Shown: in pieces, positions 1 through 8,396 of the stretch | Layout: every line of letters begins with the position of its first letter | Position numbering within the stretch: the first letter of the stretch is position 1 | Assembly: GCA_015060115.1 (NCBI GenBank) | Contig: SUZB01000012.1 | Span: 1 to 53,490 of the forward strand | Source of the DNA: Rikenellaceae bacterium | Lineage (GTDB): Bacteria > Bacteroidota > Bacteroidia > Bacteroidales > Rikenellaceae | Direction: 5' to 3' | DNA: 53,490 nt | Notes under the pieces: model-generated | What the model was told of the DNA's origin: nothing | The model's database searches: none | The model's input: only the letters and a program-made list of their open reading frames with translations | Position numbers and translations under genes: made by a program

Positions 1-1386
1 TACACCCTCGAAGTACCAAGGAATAGCCTGCTCCATATGACCTCCTCGTGAGTTATCCCACTGCGTGAGGAATACATTCATAAGCTCCAACTCGTATGGG
101 CCATAGTTGGTGTATGAGGTAACACCGGGGCCATCAACAGCACCTGCTGGAAGTGTCTTGCCGGCAGCCTTGTAGCGATCCTGGAACCACTGAATCATAT
201 TCGACGAAGTGGCAGCCCAGCACATATTAATATCTCCGTTATTACCCTGAGCCTTCTTATTGACATCGTACCAGCCAGATGTGAGCGTAACGCCATCGGC
301 AAAAACGATGGTCTTGCCCGTAGATGTAACCTCCTCGGCAGTGATTGTAAGCTCGTTAGACTTTACCGAGCCCTTAACAGCATAGACGGTGTATGTGCCA
401 GGGGTGGTAGTGATAAAGCGGTTGCCATTGAGGATGCTCTCGTTAACATAGATAGTAGACTTATCAGTTACATTAGCGCCATCCTGCGTAACGGTAAACT
501 TTGTTGCATCTACGCCATTAGCCTTGATTGTAAGTTCCGTAGCCACAAGCTCGATAGGCTTCTCCTCCTCGACAATCTTCATTCGAGCAGTAACCTCTAC
601 GCTATTTGACTTCTCGCCATTGTATAGAGCATAGAAGATGTATACTCCAGCCTCAGTAGTTGTGAACTCCTTGGCATCGAGCTTAACATCGCCATCGGCA
701 TTGTATAACTCATACTCTGTGATGGGTTGATCATTCTGAGTAAGAGTAAATACCGCCTTCTCTACACCATCAGCAACGATAGATGCAGGCTCAACTGTGA
801 GGAGTGCAAGCTCCGAGTCCGTTGTGTAGAATCTAACCTCCACGGTGTTAGACTTCTCATCCTGGTACTTAGCATAGAATGTATAGATGCCACTCTCCTC
901 GGTGGTAAAGGTGTTGCCCTTGATAGCCTCATCGTTTTCGGCAAGATATATGGTTGCAGATGATGTTACATCTGTGCCATTGTAGTTAACAGCAAAGGTT
1001 GCTACGGTGCCAACCATATACTCCTCTTGCTCTACAGTCAGCGTGACCTCCTTAGGGGTCTCATCAACCAGCTTGGCCGTTACTTCGATGATGGCTGACT
1101 GAGATGTTCCGCGTTTGGCGTAGAAAGAGTACTTACCAGCATACTTAGTCTTAAACTGCTTACCCTCCAATGCCTCGTGAGTATCGGCAAAGTAGATGGA
1201 TGCATCCTCCAATACAGCGCCCTCCTTGTCCTTTACTGTAAATGTTACAGCATCCTCGCCATTGGCATAAATCTCTGTGTTATCAGCATAGAGATAGAGT
1301 GTTCCCTGAGTAGTTTCTTGCGGCTCAGTCTCACAAGCTATTAAGCCAAGTAGAGCGAATATTAAAAAATAATAAGCTCTCTTCAT
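1..1386 (-). CDS. Secreted lipoprotein with four Ig-like repeats and an IdeS/Mac-like (C66) cysteine protease domain, partial
   Basis: The gene runs off the left edge; 462 residues are visible and the C terminus is missing. The start is the ATG at 1386, 31 bp after the upstream lipoprotein, so the two are probably co-transcribed. Residues 1-18 are a lipoprotein signal with lipobox LIAC (Cys18). Residues about 29-358 are four tandem repeats of about 80 residues, each with a pattern like F.T...G.Y.FYA..... SN.VEV, which reads as a bacterial Ig-like fold. From about residue 360 comes a domain with NMCWAATSSNMIQWFQD. This resembles the active-site Cys region of streptococcal IdeS (CGAATAGNM), with Cys389 as candidate nucleophile. 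The expected catalytic His and Asp lie beyond the edge. Members of that family cleave immunoglobulins, but the substrate here is unknown. The fold call is by motif only. Confidence 0.72.
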   Translation of the reverse strand, partial: MKRAYYFLIFALLGLIACETEPQETTQGTLYLYADNTEIYANGEDAVTFTVKDKEGAVLEDASIYFADTHEALEGKQFKTKYAGKYSFYAKRGTSQSAIIEVTAKLVDETPKEVTLTVEQEEYMVGTVATFAVNYNGTDVTSSATIYLAENDEAIKGNTFTTEESGIYTFYAKYQDEKSNTVEVRFYTTDSELALLTVEPASIVADGVEKAVFTLTQNDQPITEYELYNADGDVKLDAKEFTTTEAGVYIFYALYNGEKSNSVEVTARMKIVEEEKPIELVATELTIKANGVDATKFTVTQDGANVTDKSTIYVNESILNGNRFITTTPGTYTVYAVKGSVKSNELTITAEEVTSTGKTIVFADGVTLTSGWYDVNKKAQGNNGDINMCWAATSSNMIQWFQDRYKAAGKTLPAGAVDGPGVTSYTNYGPYELELMNVFLTQWDNSRGGHMEQAIPWYFEGV

Positions 1387-1417
1387 CTCTTCACAATTTT
1401 GAATCAAGTGCAACGAC

Positions 1418-2680
1418 TTATGCGCAACCACTTGACTTATCGTACATCTCTAACTGGCCACACCTGAATGTACCTGTAATCTTATAACCAAGGTCATCCA
1501 CACAATCGAAGGTTAGAACAAAATCCAATCCATCGCGCTCAATGGTTATAGTACCACTAACGATAGGAGCACCAGCACGAGGATTGACATAGTCATCTTC
1601 AATAACAGCGTATTGTGCCTCTGTGTAAGTACTTGCCTGATAAGGATTATCTGTCGCCTTAGTATATGAGCCACAAACATAGTCAGCTACGAAACCTGTA
1701 GCGGGCGCCATGAGGTCGATCGAGAAATAGTCACCATTGATAGGATTCTGGCACTCCATAACCTGTACTACCCAATTTGAGCCCTCTGTATAATCGCCAT
1801 AATATAAGAGGCGAATAATACCAGCATTATGGTTAAAATTATAATCCTCCTCAAGCCAGCTGTATGGTCCATTATTCTCGATAACCATATAGCTAAGCTC
1901 CAATGTACCATTATATACCACATGGTGTACTTCGCCATTGTCAAGCGTAAGAAGCGCATCGATGCTATTCTCAGAGACTACAACCACACCATCGGTATAG
2001 TAATTCTCAACATACGAGCCATCCTCTTTGGGCTCAAGGCGTGTAGAGTAGCTACGACTAAATGTCCACGCCTCACCCGTGTTATTCGTATCAAGGCGAT
2101 AGGTGCCGTGAGGAATCGACGCAGTCTCATTTAATCCTACAGTCTTATCCGAGTAGAAATCAAAACGATAGTACTGATCGATATATAGGTGAGCAAAACC
2201 CGTCGTGCCATTCATAGAAAGAATTGCAAAATAATTGCCATTTCTTGAGGAAATACAGCCCGTGTTAGGTGAACAATACTCACCGTTAAGCACATTTGCT
2301 CGATGCTCAACATTTACCACCAAACCCGACTGAGCGATGTCAACATCGAAACTCATATCCTCATAGCTCACAGTAATCTTGGTACTACGACTCTCGGTTG
2401 TGGCATTGGGGAGGACATTAAACAGAACGATAGTGCTACCAGTTCTAATTTCGGCAATCCAATCAGCATCGCACGCAACCTCTGGCAACGCATTCTCATC
2501 TACACCCTGTAGCTCAAAGAGGATCTTACAATCAACGCCACCTTTAGCATCAAAAGACATAGACGACTCAGTAAAGAGCGTCAACGACTTTTTAGGCTCA
2601 TTGTTAGGTTGCTCTTGCCCATTATCACATCCTACCAATGAGAATAGGCACAACATTAAAATAAATAGTTTGGTTTTCAT
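1418..2680 (-). CDS. BACON-like secreted lipoprotein
   Basis: A 420-residue lipoprotein with lipobox SLVGC (Cys18). Residues about 33-125 look like a BACON-type beta-sandwich: a strand pair beginning SLTLFTESSMSFDAKGG and ending in DVDIAQSG. The rest consists of two modules of about 140 residues, each rich in Gly, Tyr and Asp. The first contains IPHGTYRLDTNNTG and a strand pair ending in VVYNGTLEL. The same two modules occur in the lipoprotein at 26761-28083, so the two are paralogues at distant sites. No catalytic motif was seen, and carbohydrate or mucin binding is only a guess from the BACON resemblance. It is first in a two-gene minus-strand unit with the IdeS-like protein. A G9 tract lies about 150 bp upstream. 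Confidence 0.75.
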   Translation of the reverse strand: MKTKLFILMLCLFSLVGCDNGQEQPNNEPKKSLTLFTESSMSFDAKGGVDCKILFELQGVDENALPEVACDADWIAEIRTGSTIVLFNVLPNATTESRSTKITVSYEDMSFDVDIAQSGLVVNVEHRANVLNGEYCSPNTGCISSRNGNYFAILSMNGTTGFAHLYIDQYYRFDFYSDKTVGLNETASIPHGTYRLDTNNTGEAWTFSRSYSTRLEPKEDGSYVENYYTDGVVVVSENSIDALLTLDNGEVHHVVYNGTLELSYMVIENNGPYSWLEEDYNFNHNAGIIRLLYYGDYTEGSNWVVQVMECQNPINGDYFSIDLMAPATGFVADYVCGSYTKATDNPYQASTYTEAQYAVIEDDYVNPRAGAPIVSGTITIERDGLDFVLTFDCVDDLGYKITGTFRCGQLEMYDKSSGCA

Positions 2681-2826
2681 ACTGCAATGAAGTTCTATAA
2701 ATTAAACTTATCATCAGAGAGTAGCCAGAACCTCATTAGTGGCTACACCTAATGTACATTCTCGGCTATAAAGTTAGAGGTTTTTCAGTAGTTTACCAAA
2801 TAATTAAGCGGTAAAATTTCAACCAC

Positions 2827-2835
2827 GGGGGGGGG
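2827..2835. repeat. G9 homopolymer tract upstream of a lipoprotein gene
   Basis: Nine consecutive G on the plus strand, about 150 bp upstream of the start at 2680. A second G9 occurs at 29014-29022 inside a promoter. Tracts of this length are prone to slippage, but its position relative to the real promoter is unclear here. Confidence 0.9.
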
Positions 2836-2923
2836 TAATTACTGATAATCAAACACTTATGTAAATGGGCATCTGTATCCACTGCCAAACATCAGAGGCT
2901 ACTTCATTCCCTGCCGACTTTAA

Positions 2924-2977
2924 TGATGCCCGACCTCGTACGGTCTTAAGGTCTTAAGGTCCTAATAGTCCTAAAAA
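2924..2977. repeat. Half copy of the TARGAC/CCCGACCTC hairpin repeat
   Basis: Contains the core CCCGACCTCGTACGG, followed by 8-9-nt words GGTCTTAA, GGTCTTAA, GGTCCTAAT and AGTCCTAA. Fuller copies with both arms lie at 48405-48515, 52207-52308 and 53016-53112. Only the core and one arm are present here. Confidence 0.75.
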
Positions 2978-2982
2978 ACAGA

Positions 2983-3037
2983 GCAGGCGTTTCGCCTGCG
3001 GGCTAAAGCGCCTCGTTGAGGCGCAGAGCTTAAGCTC
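2983..3037. repeat. Two compact hairpins and a palindrome in a row
   Basis: GCAGGCG-TTT-CGCCTGC at 2983-2999, GCGCCTC-GTT-GAGGCGC at 3008-3024 and the 12-nt palindrome GAGCTTAAGCTC at 3026-3037. The first two have perfect 7-bp stems with 3-nt loops. A hairpin of the same format (GCGCTCC-ATT-GGAGCGC) begins the equivalent gap at 30917-30933. Confidence 0.85.
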
Positions 3038-3053
3038 CGTGAGACTGTGGGAA

Positions 3054-3157
3054 AGACGAGAGAGACGAAAGAGACGAGAGAGACAACAACGAAGTCTGGT
3101 ATCATCTTTCTCTGTGGTCTCTGTGGTCTCTGTGGTCTCAGTGGTCTCTGTGGTCTA
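3054..3157. repeat. Inverted array of 9-nt words (AGAGACnnn)
   Basis: The left arm has 9-nt units AGACGAGAG, AGACGAAAG, AGACGAGAG and AGACAACAA (3054-3089). The right arm (3107-3157) is five units of CTCTGTGGT, whose reverse complement is AGAGACCAC-type. The arms could pair imperfectly into a long hairpin. The same organisation with consensus AGRGARTTT occurs at 6763-6850 and 30941-31042. Confidence 0.8.
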
Positions 3158-3165
3158 TTCACCCC

Positions 3166-3292
3166 AATTTCTTGTCAGAAGGAGCATAATTTGGCGCCGA
3201 TAAAGAGAAAGAGCGGATGGGACATACTAAGCGTATTTCCCATTCGCTCTTTGGATTGAGGCGTCGAAGGATGCCCCTTATCACAAGAAATT
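3166..3292. repeat. 127-bp foldback element ending at the purB stop codon
   Basis: Terminal inverted repeats AATTTCTTGT (3166) and ACAAGAAATT (to 3292). An inner near-palindrome has arms AAAGAGCGGATGGGA and TCCCATTCGCTCTTT. The right terminus overlaps the purB stop codon (3291-3293). A related element at 31138-31263 ends 2 bp from the fmt stop codon, and a left-end fragment lies at 31071-31110. It is probably transcribed as a long hairpin at the 3' end of the purine mRNA, which may stop transcription or protect the message. Confidence 0.82.
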
Positions 3293-4586
3293 ACAAAATG
3301 CCGACACGCTTAAAGATAAAATCCACATTCTTGAGGTAGTACTCCAAAGTGAAGCAGCTATCAAGCTCCTCGCGTGAGAGCACTGCCATAACCTCAGGAG
3401 TCTCAGCAAGAAGCTCCTGATAGTCAGCACGCTCACTCATAGCACGCATAGCGACAGGCTGTACCGTGTCGTAGGCCTTCTCGCGAGAGAAACCCTTCTC
3501 AATAAGGGCATTCATCACACGCTGAGCGAAGATAACCTTGCGGGTACGATAGATATTCTCCATCATAACATCCTTGAAGACAACGAGATTTTCGAGGATG
3601 CCACGGAAGCGGTTAAGCATATAGTCGAGAAGCATTGTAGCATCGGGAAGAATGATACGCTCTGTCGATGAGTGCGAGATATCACGCTCGTGCCAGAGTG
3701 CCACATTCTCGTAGAACGATGCCATATAGCCACGCATTACACGGGCGCAACCGCACATATTCTCCGAAGAGATGGGGTTACGCTTGTGAGGCATAGCGCT
3801 TGAGCCCTTCTGACCCTTGCCGAATGACTCCTCAACCTCGTGTACCTCGGTACGCTGGAGGTTGCGAATCTCCATAGACATCTGCTCGATGGTCGATGCG
3901 ATAACCGCAAGAGTAGCCATATAGTAGGCGTGACGATCACGCTGGATTACCTGAGTAGAGATATTAGCGCTCTCGATGCCGAGCTTCTCGCAAACATAGT
4001 CCTGAATGAAGGGAGGGATATTTGCGAAGTTGCCCACAGCACCCGAAATCTTACCTACCTCAACACCACGCGCTGCGCTCTTGAAACGCTCCAAATTGCG
4101 CTTCATAGCCTCGTACCACAACGCCCACTTCAAGCCAAAGCTGGTGATATCGGCATGGATACCGTGAGTACGGCCAATGGCGGGGGTATCCTTAAACTCG
4201 ATAGCTCGCTGGCGCAACACCTCAAGCATCTTCTCCAAATCCTCCAAGAGGATAGCGTTGGCCTGGCTGAGGAGGTAGCCGTTGGCAGTATCAACAACAT
4301 CGGTGCTGGTGAGGCCATAGTGTACCCACTTGCGCTCATCGCCAAGGGTCTCGCTCACGGCACGGGTGAATGCTACGATGTCGTGGCGTGTCTGCTGCTC
4401 AATCTCGTAGATGCGGTTGATATCGAAAGATGCGTTCTTCCACAACTTCTCTACATCCTCCTTGGGCACTACGCCAAGCTGGCTCCAAGCCTCCGAAGCC
4501 AAAATCTCAACGCGAAGGTAGGCATCGAACTTATTCTGCTCTGTCCACACCTTGCGCATGGTCTCTCTGCTATATCTTTCAATCAT
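3291..4586 (-). CDS. purB: Adenylosuccinate lyase
   Basis: Cytosolic homotetrameric lyase of the fumarase/aspartase superfamily. It splits SAICAR to AICAR plus fumarate in IMP synthesis, and adenylosuccinate to AMP plus fumarate. The 431-residue length is normal. Visible signatures are [36 protein letters not shown] with its catalytic His, and the flexible signature loop [15 protein letters not shown] near residues 263-277, which carries the catalytic Ser. It is the last gene of the purine operon, 24 bp after folD, and its stop codon overlaps a foldback element. The start ATG at 4586 gives the expected N terminus ([10 protein letters not shown]). Confidence 0.97.
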   Translation of the reverse strand: MIERYSRETMRKVWTEQNKFDAYLRVEILASEAWSQLGVVPKEDVEKLWKNASFDINRIYEIEQQTRHDIVAFTRAVSETLGDERKWVHYGLTSTDVVDTANGYLLSQANAILLEDLEKMLEVLRQRAIEFKDTPAIGRTHGIHADITSFGLKWALWYEAMKRNLERFKSAARGVEVGKISGAVGNFANIPPFIQDYVCEKLGIESANISTQVIQRDRHAYYMATLAVIASTIEQMSMEIRNLQRTEVHEVEESFGKGQKGSSAMPHKRNPISSENMCGCARVMRGYMASFYENVALWHERDISHSSTERIILPDATMLLDYMLNRFRGILENLVVFKDVMMENIYRTRKVIFAQRVMNALIEKGFSREKAYDTVQPVAMRAMSERADYQELLAETPEVMAVLSREELDSCFTLEYYLKNVDFIFKRVGIL

Positions 4587-4610
4587 AAGGCAGGTTAGTT
4601 TTATAAATTA

Positions 4611-5462
4611 TTATTTACTCATTCGGTTGATAAATGCCTCTACGGTGTTCTCCATAAGGCAGGCGATGGTCATAGGACCTACACCACCGGGAACGGGGGT
4701 GATGGCAGCGGCTACATTCTGTGCCTCCTCGAAATCGACATCGCCACAGAGCTTGCCGTTGCGACTATCGCGATTAACGCCAACATCGATAACCACAGCG
4801 CCGGGCTTAATCATATTGGCGGTGATAAAGCGCTCACGACCAATTGCCGCAACGAGAATATCGGCACGGCGTGTAACCTCAGCAAGGTTCTTAGTCTTTG
4901 AGTGAGCGACAGTTACCGTGGCGTTGGCATCCAACAGGAGTTTTGCCACAGGCTGACCCACAATATTGCTACGACCAACAACCACAGCCTCCTTGCCGGC
5001 GATATCTACGCCTGCAAAGTGCAACAGTTTGATGATACCCTTGGGTGTGCAGGGCAATACGCAGGGTTGCTTAAGCCACAACTTCGCCACATTCATAGGG
5101 TGGAAGGCATCTACATCCTTCTCGGGCGAGATAGCTGCGATAATCTTTTTTTCGTCGATATGCTTGGGCAGAGGCAACTGAACGAGGATGCCATCTACCG
5201 AGTCATCGTTGTTGAGCTGGTCTACAAGAGCCAAAAGGTCAGCCTCGGTGATAGTGTCAGCCAAGCGAATGGTGTTATTGGCGATGCCCACCTCGGTGGC
5301 AGCCTTCGCCTTACCCGTTACATACGAGACACTACCCGGATCCTCACCCACGAGGACAACCACAAGGTTTGGGGTGCGGCCATACTGATTCTTCAGCACC
5401 TCGACACGCACCTTAAGTGCCTCCTTGATCGATGTTGATAAATCTTTACCTTTAATTATCAT
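4611..5462 (-). CDS. folD: Bifunctional methylenetetrahydrofolate dehydrogenase/cyclohydrolase
   Basis: Converts 5,10-methylene-THF to 10-formyl-THF, using NADP+ and then water. 10-formyl-THF is the one-carbon donor used by PurN and PurH, which are encoded in the same operon. The 283-residue length is typical. Motifs: the catalytic region VSYVTGKAKA with its Tyr and Lys, DGILVQLPLPKHID, the Rossmann segment VVGRSNIVGQPVA and the C-terminal TPVPGGVGPMT. It lies 40 bp after purD and 24 bp before purB. Its position supports coordinated supply of the formyl donor to purine synthesis. Confidence 0.97.
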   Translation of the reverse strand: MIIKGKDLSTSIKEALKVRVEVLKNQYGRTPNLVVVLVGEDPGSVSYVTGKAKAATEVGIANNTIRLADTITEADLLALVDQLNNDDSVDGILVQLPLPKHIDEKKIIAAISPEKDVDAFHPMNVAKLWLKQPCVLPCTPKGIIKLLHFAGVDIAGKEAVVVGRSNIVGQPVAKLLLDANATVTVAHSKTKNLAEVTRRADILVAAIGRERFITANMIKPGAVVIDVGVNRDSRNGKLCGDVDFEEAQNVAAAITPVPGGVGPMTIACLMENTVEAFINRMSK

Positions 5463-5502
5463 AGAATTAGGGGTGTTCTATAAGTTATTTAACATTTTAC
5501 AA

Positions 5503-6747
5503 TTAGCGGAACGCCTTAGCGCCGATATCGGTACGATGGAAGAGGTTGTCGCACTCGATATTTGCAATCTCCTGACGAGCCTTAGTAAGAGCCTCCTCCA
5601 ACGAAGGTGCCGATGCAACGACAATCATCACACGACCACCAGCCGTAACCAACTCGCCATCTTTGCGTGCTGTGCCCATGTGGAAAATCTTGGCATCTAC
5701 ACGCTCGGTGCCACGAATAACAAAGCCCTTGTCGTAGCTGCCGGGATAGCCCTTCGATGCAAGTACAATGCCGAGCGTAGCCTCCTTGCTCCACTCCATT
5801 GTGGGCTGCTCGTTGTTCGCCACAGCCATAAACACATCTACAGCATCGCTCTGCAAGCGGGGCAAAACAACCTCGGTTTCGGGGTCGCCAAAGCGAGCGT
5901 TGAACTCGATAACCTTGATGCCGTTGGGGGTCTTCATAAGGCCTCCATAGAGGACACCCGTAAAGGGCACACCCTCCTCGACCATTGCATCTGCCACACG
6001 CTGCATAATATTCTGCATAGCGTAGGCGTGGTCCTCAGCCGTGATAAACGGAAGCTCGGTATAGGCGCCCATACCGCCAGTGTTGGGGCCCTCATCGTTG
6101 TCGTAAGCACGCTTGTGGTCCTGTGCTACGGGCATTGGGCAAATCTTGTTGCCCGCAACGAAGCACATCAACGAGAACTCCTCGCCAGTGAGGAACTCCT
6201 CGATGACTACCCTACCCTCGCCAAACTTGGTATCGAGGAGCATATCACGGAGCGTAGCCTCGGCCTCCTCCATAGTCTCGGCGATAACAACGCCCTTGCC
6301 CGCTGCAAGGCCATCGTACTTGAGCACCGTAGGCAACGAGCCCTTGCGGACATAGGCCATAGCCTCCTCGAAGTCGGTGAAGGTGGCATAGGCAGCGGTG
6401 GGAACATCGTACTTCACCATTAGGCGCTTAGCAAAATCCTTGCTCGCCTCAATCTCGGCAGCAGCCTTGGTAGGGCCAAAAATCTTAAGACCCTCCTCGC
6501 GGAAGCGATCTACAACACCCACAGCGAGTGCCGCCTCAGGGCCAACGACCGTAAGCTCAACATTGTGGCTTTTGGCAAACTCCACAAGCTTCTCTACCTC
6601 GGTATCCTTGATTGCAACACACTCGGCCAACTCGGCGATGCCGGCATTGCCCGGTGCAGCATAAATCTTTGTGGCCTTAGGTGAACGCTTCAACGCCTCA
6701 ACAATAGCGTGCTCACGGCCACCAGAGCCTATAACTAATACATTCAT
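5503..6747 (-). CDS. purD: Phosphoribosylamine-glycine ligase (GAR synthetase)
   Basis: ATP-grasp enzyme joining 5-phosphoribosylamine and glycine to GAR, the second step of IMP synthesis. The length is 414 residues, with all parts visible: the N-domain opening MNVLVIGSGGREHAI, the ATP-grasp segment LKYDGLAAGKGVVIAET, the DHKRAYDNDEGPNTGGMGAY signature and NARFGDPETEVVLPRL with metal and substrate ligands. A 103-bp spacer carrying an inverted array of 9-nt words separates it from purH, the longest spacer inside the operon. That array might change mRNA stability or tune downstream expression. Confidence 0.97.
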   Translation of the reverse strand: MNVLVIGSGGREHAIVEALKRSPKATKIYAAPGNAGIAELAECVAIKDTEVEKLVEFAKSHNVELTVVGPEAALAVGVVDRFREEGLKIFGPTKAAAEIEASKDFAKRLMVKYDVPTAAYATFTDFEEAMAYVRKGSLPTVLKYDGLAAGKGVVIAETMEEAEATLRDMLLDTKFGEGRVVIEEFLTGEEFSLMCFVAGNKICPMPVAQDHKRAYDNDEGPNTGGMGAYTELPFITAEDHAYAMQNIMQRVADAMVEEGVPFTGVLYGGLMKTPNGIKVIEFNARFGDPETEVVLPRLQSDAVDVFMAVANNEQPTMEWSKEATLGIVLASKGYPGSYDKGFVIRGTERVDAKIFHMGTARKDGELVTAGGRVMIVVASAPSLEEALTKARQEIANIECDNLFHRTDIGAKAFR

Positions 6748-6762
6748 AACTTACAAAATTAT

Positions 6763-6850
6763 AAGGAGTTTAAGGAAGTTAATGAATTTAGGGAGATTAG
6801 GGATAGACTAAACTCTCTAAACTCACTATATTCCCTAAATTCACTCTATT
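6763..6850. repeat. Inverted array of 9-nt words (AGRGARTTT) between purH and purD
   Basis: The left arm is AAGGAGTTT, AAGGAAGTT, AATGAATTT, AGGGAGATT, AGGGATAG (6763-6806). The right arm (about 6808-6850), read as reverse complement, is AGTGAATTT, AGGGAATAT, AGTGAGTTT, AGAGAGTTT. GAATTTAGGGA and TCCCTAAATTC are exact inverse copies. It sits between two cistrons of one operon and would fold into an imperfect hairpin in the mRNA. The same consensus recurs at 30941-31042. Confidence 0.85.
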
Positions 6851-8380
6851 CTAATGCTTAAAGTGGCGCATGCCGGTCATCAACATCGTCATTCCAAACT
6901 CGTTAGCCTTCTTCACCGAGTCCTCATCGCGTACCGAGCCACCGGGCTGAACAAGGGCTGTTACGCCATACTGCTCAGCGAGGGTTACGGTGTCGTCGAA
7001 GGGGAAGAAGCCGTCAGATGCGAGTACAAGACCCTCGGTGAAGCCCGCAGCCTTAGCCTGCTTAAGGGCAATCTCTGCCGAGCCTACACGATTCATCTGA
7101 CCTGCACCAACACCTACGGTGTGGCCGTCCTTGACAACAACGATAGCGTTAGACTTAACATGCTTGACGATGCGCCAGCCGAAGTTCATATCCTCCAACT
7201 CCTTTGCCGAGGGCTTACGCTCCGTAGCGCACATATCCTCAACCACCTCCTTGGTCTCGGTGTCAAGCTGCTGAACAAGCAGACCGCCATTCACGGTAAC
7301 ATACTGGTTCTGAACAGCATCGGTATCGTACATATCGACCTGCAAGAGGCGAAGATTCTTCTTTGTAGAGAGCACCTCCAAAGCCTCCTCGGAGAACGAG
7401 GGAGCCATGATAATCTCCAAGAAGATGGGCTTCATCAACTCGGCAACCTCCTTCGTTAGCTCGCGGTTTACGGCAACGATACCGCCGAAGATACTTACCG
7501 TATCTGCAGCGTAAGCCTTCTCCCACGCCTCCTTAATATCCGTGCCGATAGCAGCGCCACAAGGGTTCATGTGCTTAAGGCCAACAGCGAAGGGCTCCTT
7601 AAACTCACGAACAATGTTAAGCGCAGCATTTGCATCCTGAATGTTGTTGTACGACATCTCCTTGCCGTTAAGCTGCTTAGCGGTAGCCAACGAGTAGGGA
7701 ACACGCTCCGAAGAGGCGTAGAACTTTGCCTGCTGGTGAGGGTTCTCGCCATAGCGCAACGACTGTACAAGGTCAAACGAAGCAAACAACTTCTCGTTCA
7801 ACTCCGCCTGCTTGCGCATATAGGTAGCGATGCACATATCATACTCTGCGGTATGTGTATAGGCCTTTGCCGAGAGCTGAAGGCGTGTCTCACGCTTGGT
7901 GTTGCCACCCTCCTCAATCTCGGCGATGATACGCTCATAGTCCTGAGGGTCGCAAACAACAGTTACATCACGGTAGTTCTTGGCTGCAGAACGCAACATC
8001 GAAGGGCCACCGATGTCGATATTCTCGATAGCATCCTCCATCTTTACATCGGGCTTGGCGATGGTCTGACGGAAAGGATAGAGATTTACGCATACCATAT
8101 CAATAAACTCAATAGCGTTGTCCTTCAACGCCTTGAGGTGGCTCTCATCATCACGGCGTGCCAAAAGACCACCGTGCACCTTGGGGTGGAGGGTCTTAAC
8201 ACGGCCATCACAAATCTCAGGGAAGCCCGTAACCTCGCTGATGCCGATAGTCTCAACACCGCTATCCTCCAACAACTTCTGGGTACCGCCAGTGGCGATA
8301 ATCTCCCAGCCCAGACGGCGAAGATTGCGGCAGAAATCCACAACACCCGTCTTATCGCTAACGCTAACTAAAGCTCTCAT
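6851..8380 (-). CDS. purH: Bifunctional AICAR transformylase/IMP cyclohydrolase
   Basis: Catalyses the last two steps to IMP: formyl transfer from 10-formyl-THF to AICAR, then ring closure. It has 509 residues, as usual for the family. The N-terminal cyclohydrolase (an MGS-like fold) shows SVSDKTG, SGGT-like ATGGT and KTLHPKVHGGLLARR. The transformylase part shows SLRYGENPHQ, the catalytic KHMNPCGAA region and ASDGFFPFDDTV. It lies 16 bp after purN, so the two formyl-THF-dependent enzymes are adjacent. Confidence 0.97.
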   Translation of the reverse strand: MRALVSVSDKTGVVDFCRNLRRLGWEIIATGGTQKLLEDSGVETIGISEVTGFPEICDGRVKTLHPKVHGGLLARRDDESHLKALKDNAIEFIDMVCVNLYPFRQTIAKPDVKMEDAIENIDIGGPSMLRSAAKNYRDVTVVCDPQDYERIIAEIEEGGNTKRETRLQLSAKAYTHTAEYDMCIATYMRKQAELNEKLFASFDLVQSLRYGENPHQQAKFYASSERVPYSLATAKQLNGKEMSYNNIQDANAALNIVREFKEPFAVGLKHMNPCGAAIGTDIKEAWEKAYAADTVSIFGGIVAVNRELTKEVAELMKPIFLEIIMAPSFSEEALEVLSTKKNLRLLQVDMYDTDAVQNQYVTVNGGLLVQQLDTETKEVVEDMCATERKPSAKELEDMNFGWRIVKHVKSNAIVVVKDGHTVGVGAGQMNRVGSAEIALKQAKAAGFTEGLVLASDGFFPFDDTVTLAEQYGVTALVQPGGSVRDEDSVKKANEFGMTMLMTGMRHFKH

Positions 8381-8396
8381 ATCTATAGGGTTATTC

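Larger units (their letters stand above)
2681..3165. other. Gene-free gap with a G9 tract and several repeat families
   Basis: No gene is supported here. From left to right: an AT-rich region upstream of the 2680 lipoprotein, in which I could not find a clean TAnnTTTG box; a run of nine G at 2827-2835; half of a TARGAC-type repeat (2924-2977); two hairpins and one palindrome (2983-3037); and an inverted nonamer array (3054-3157). A foldback element then runs to the purB stop codon. The long open frames in this gap are made of repeat units. Confidence 0.8.

Noticed and set aside
3047..3259. 70-codon frame with repeated CGLCGL
   Set aside because: Direct translation of the CTCTGTGGT nonamers followed by the foldback element.
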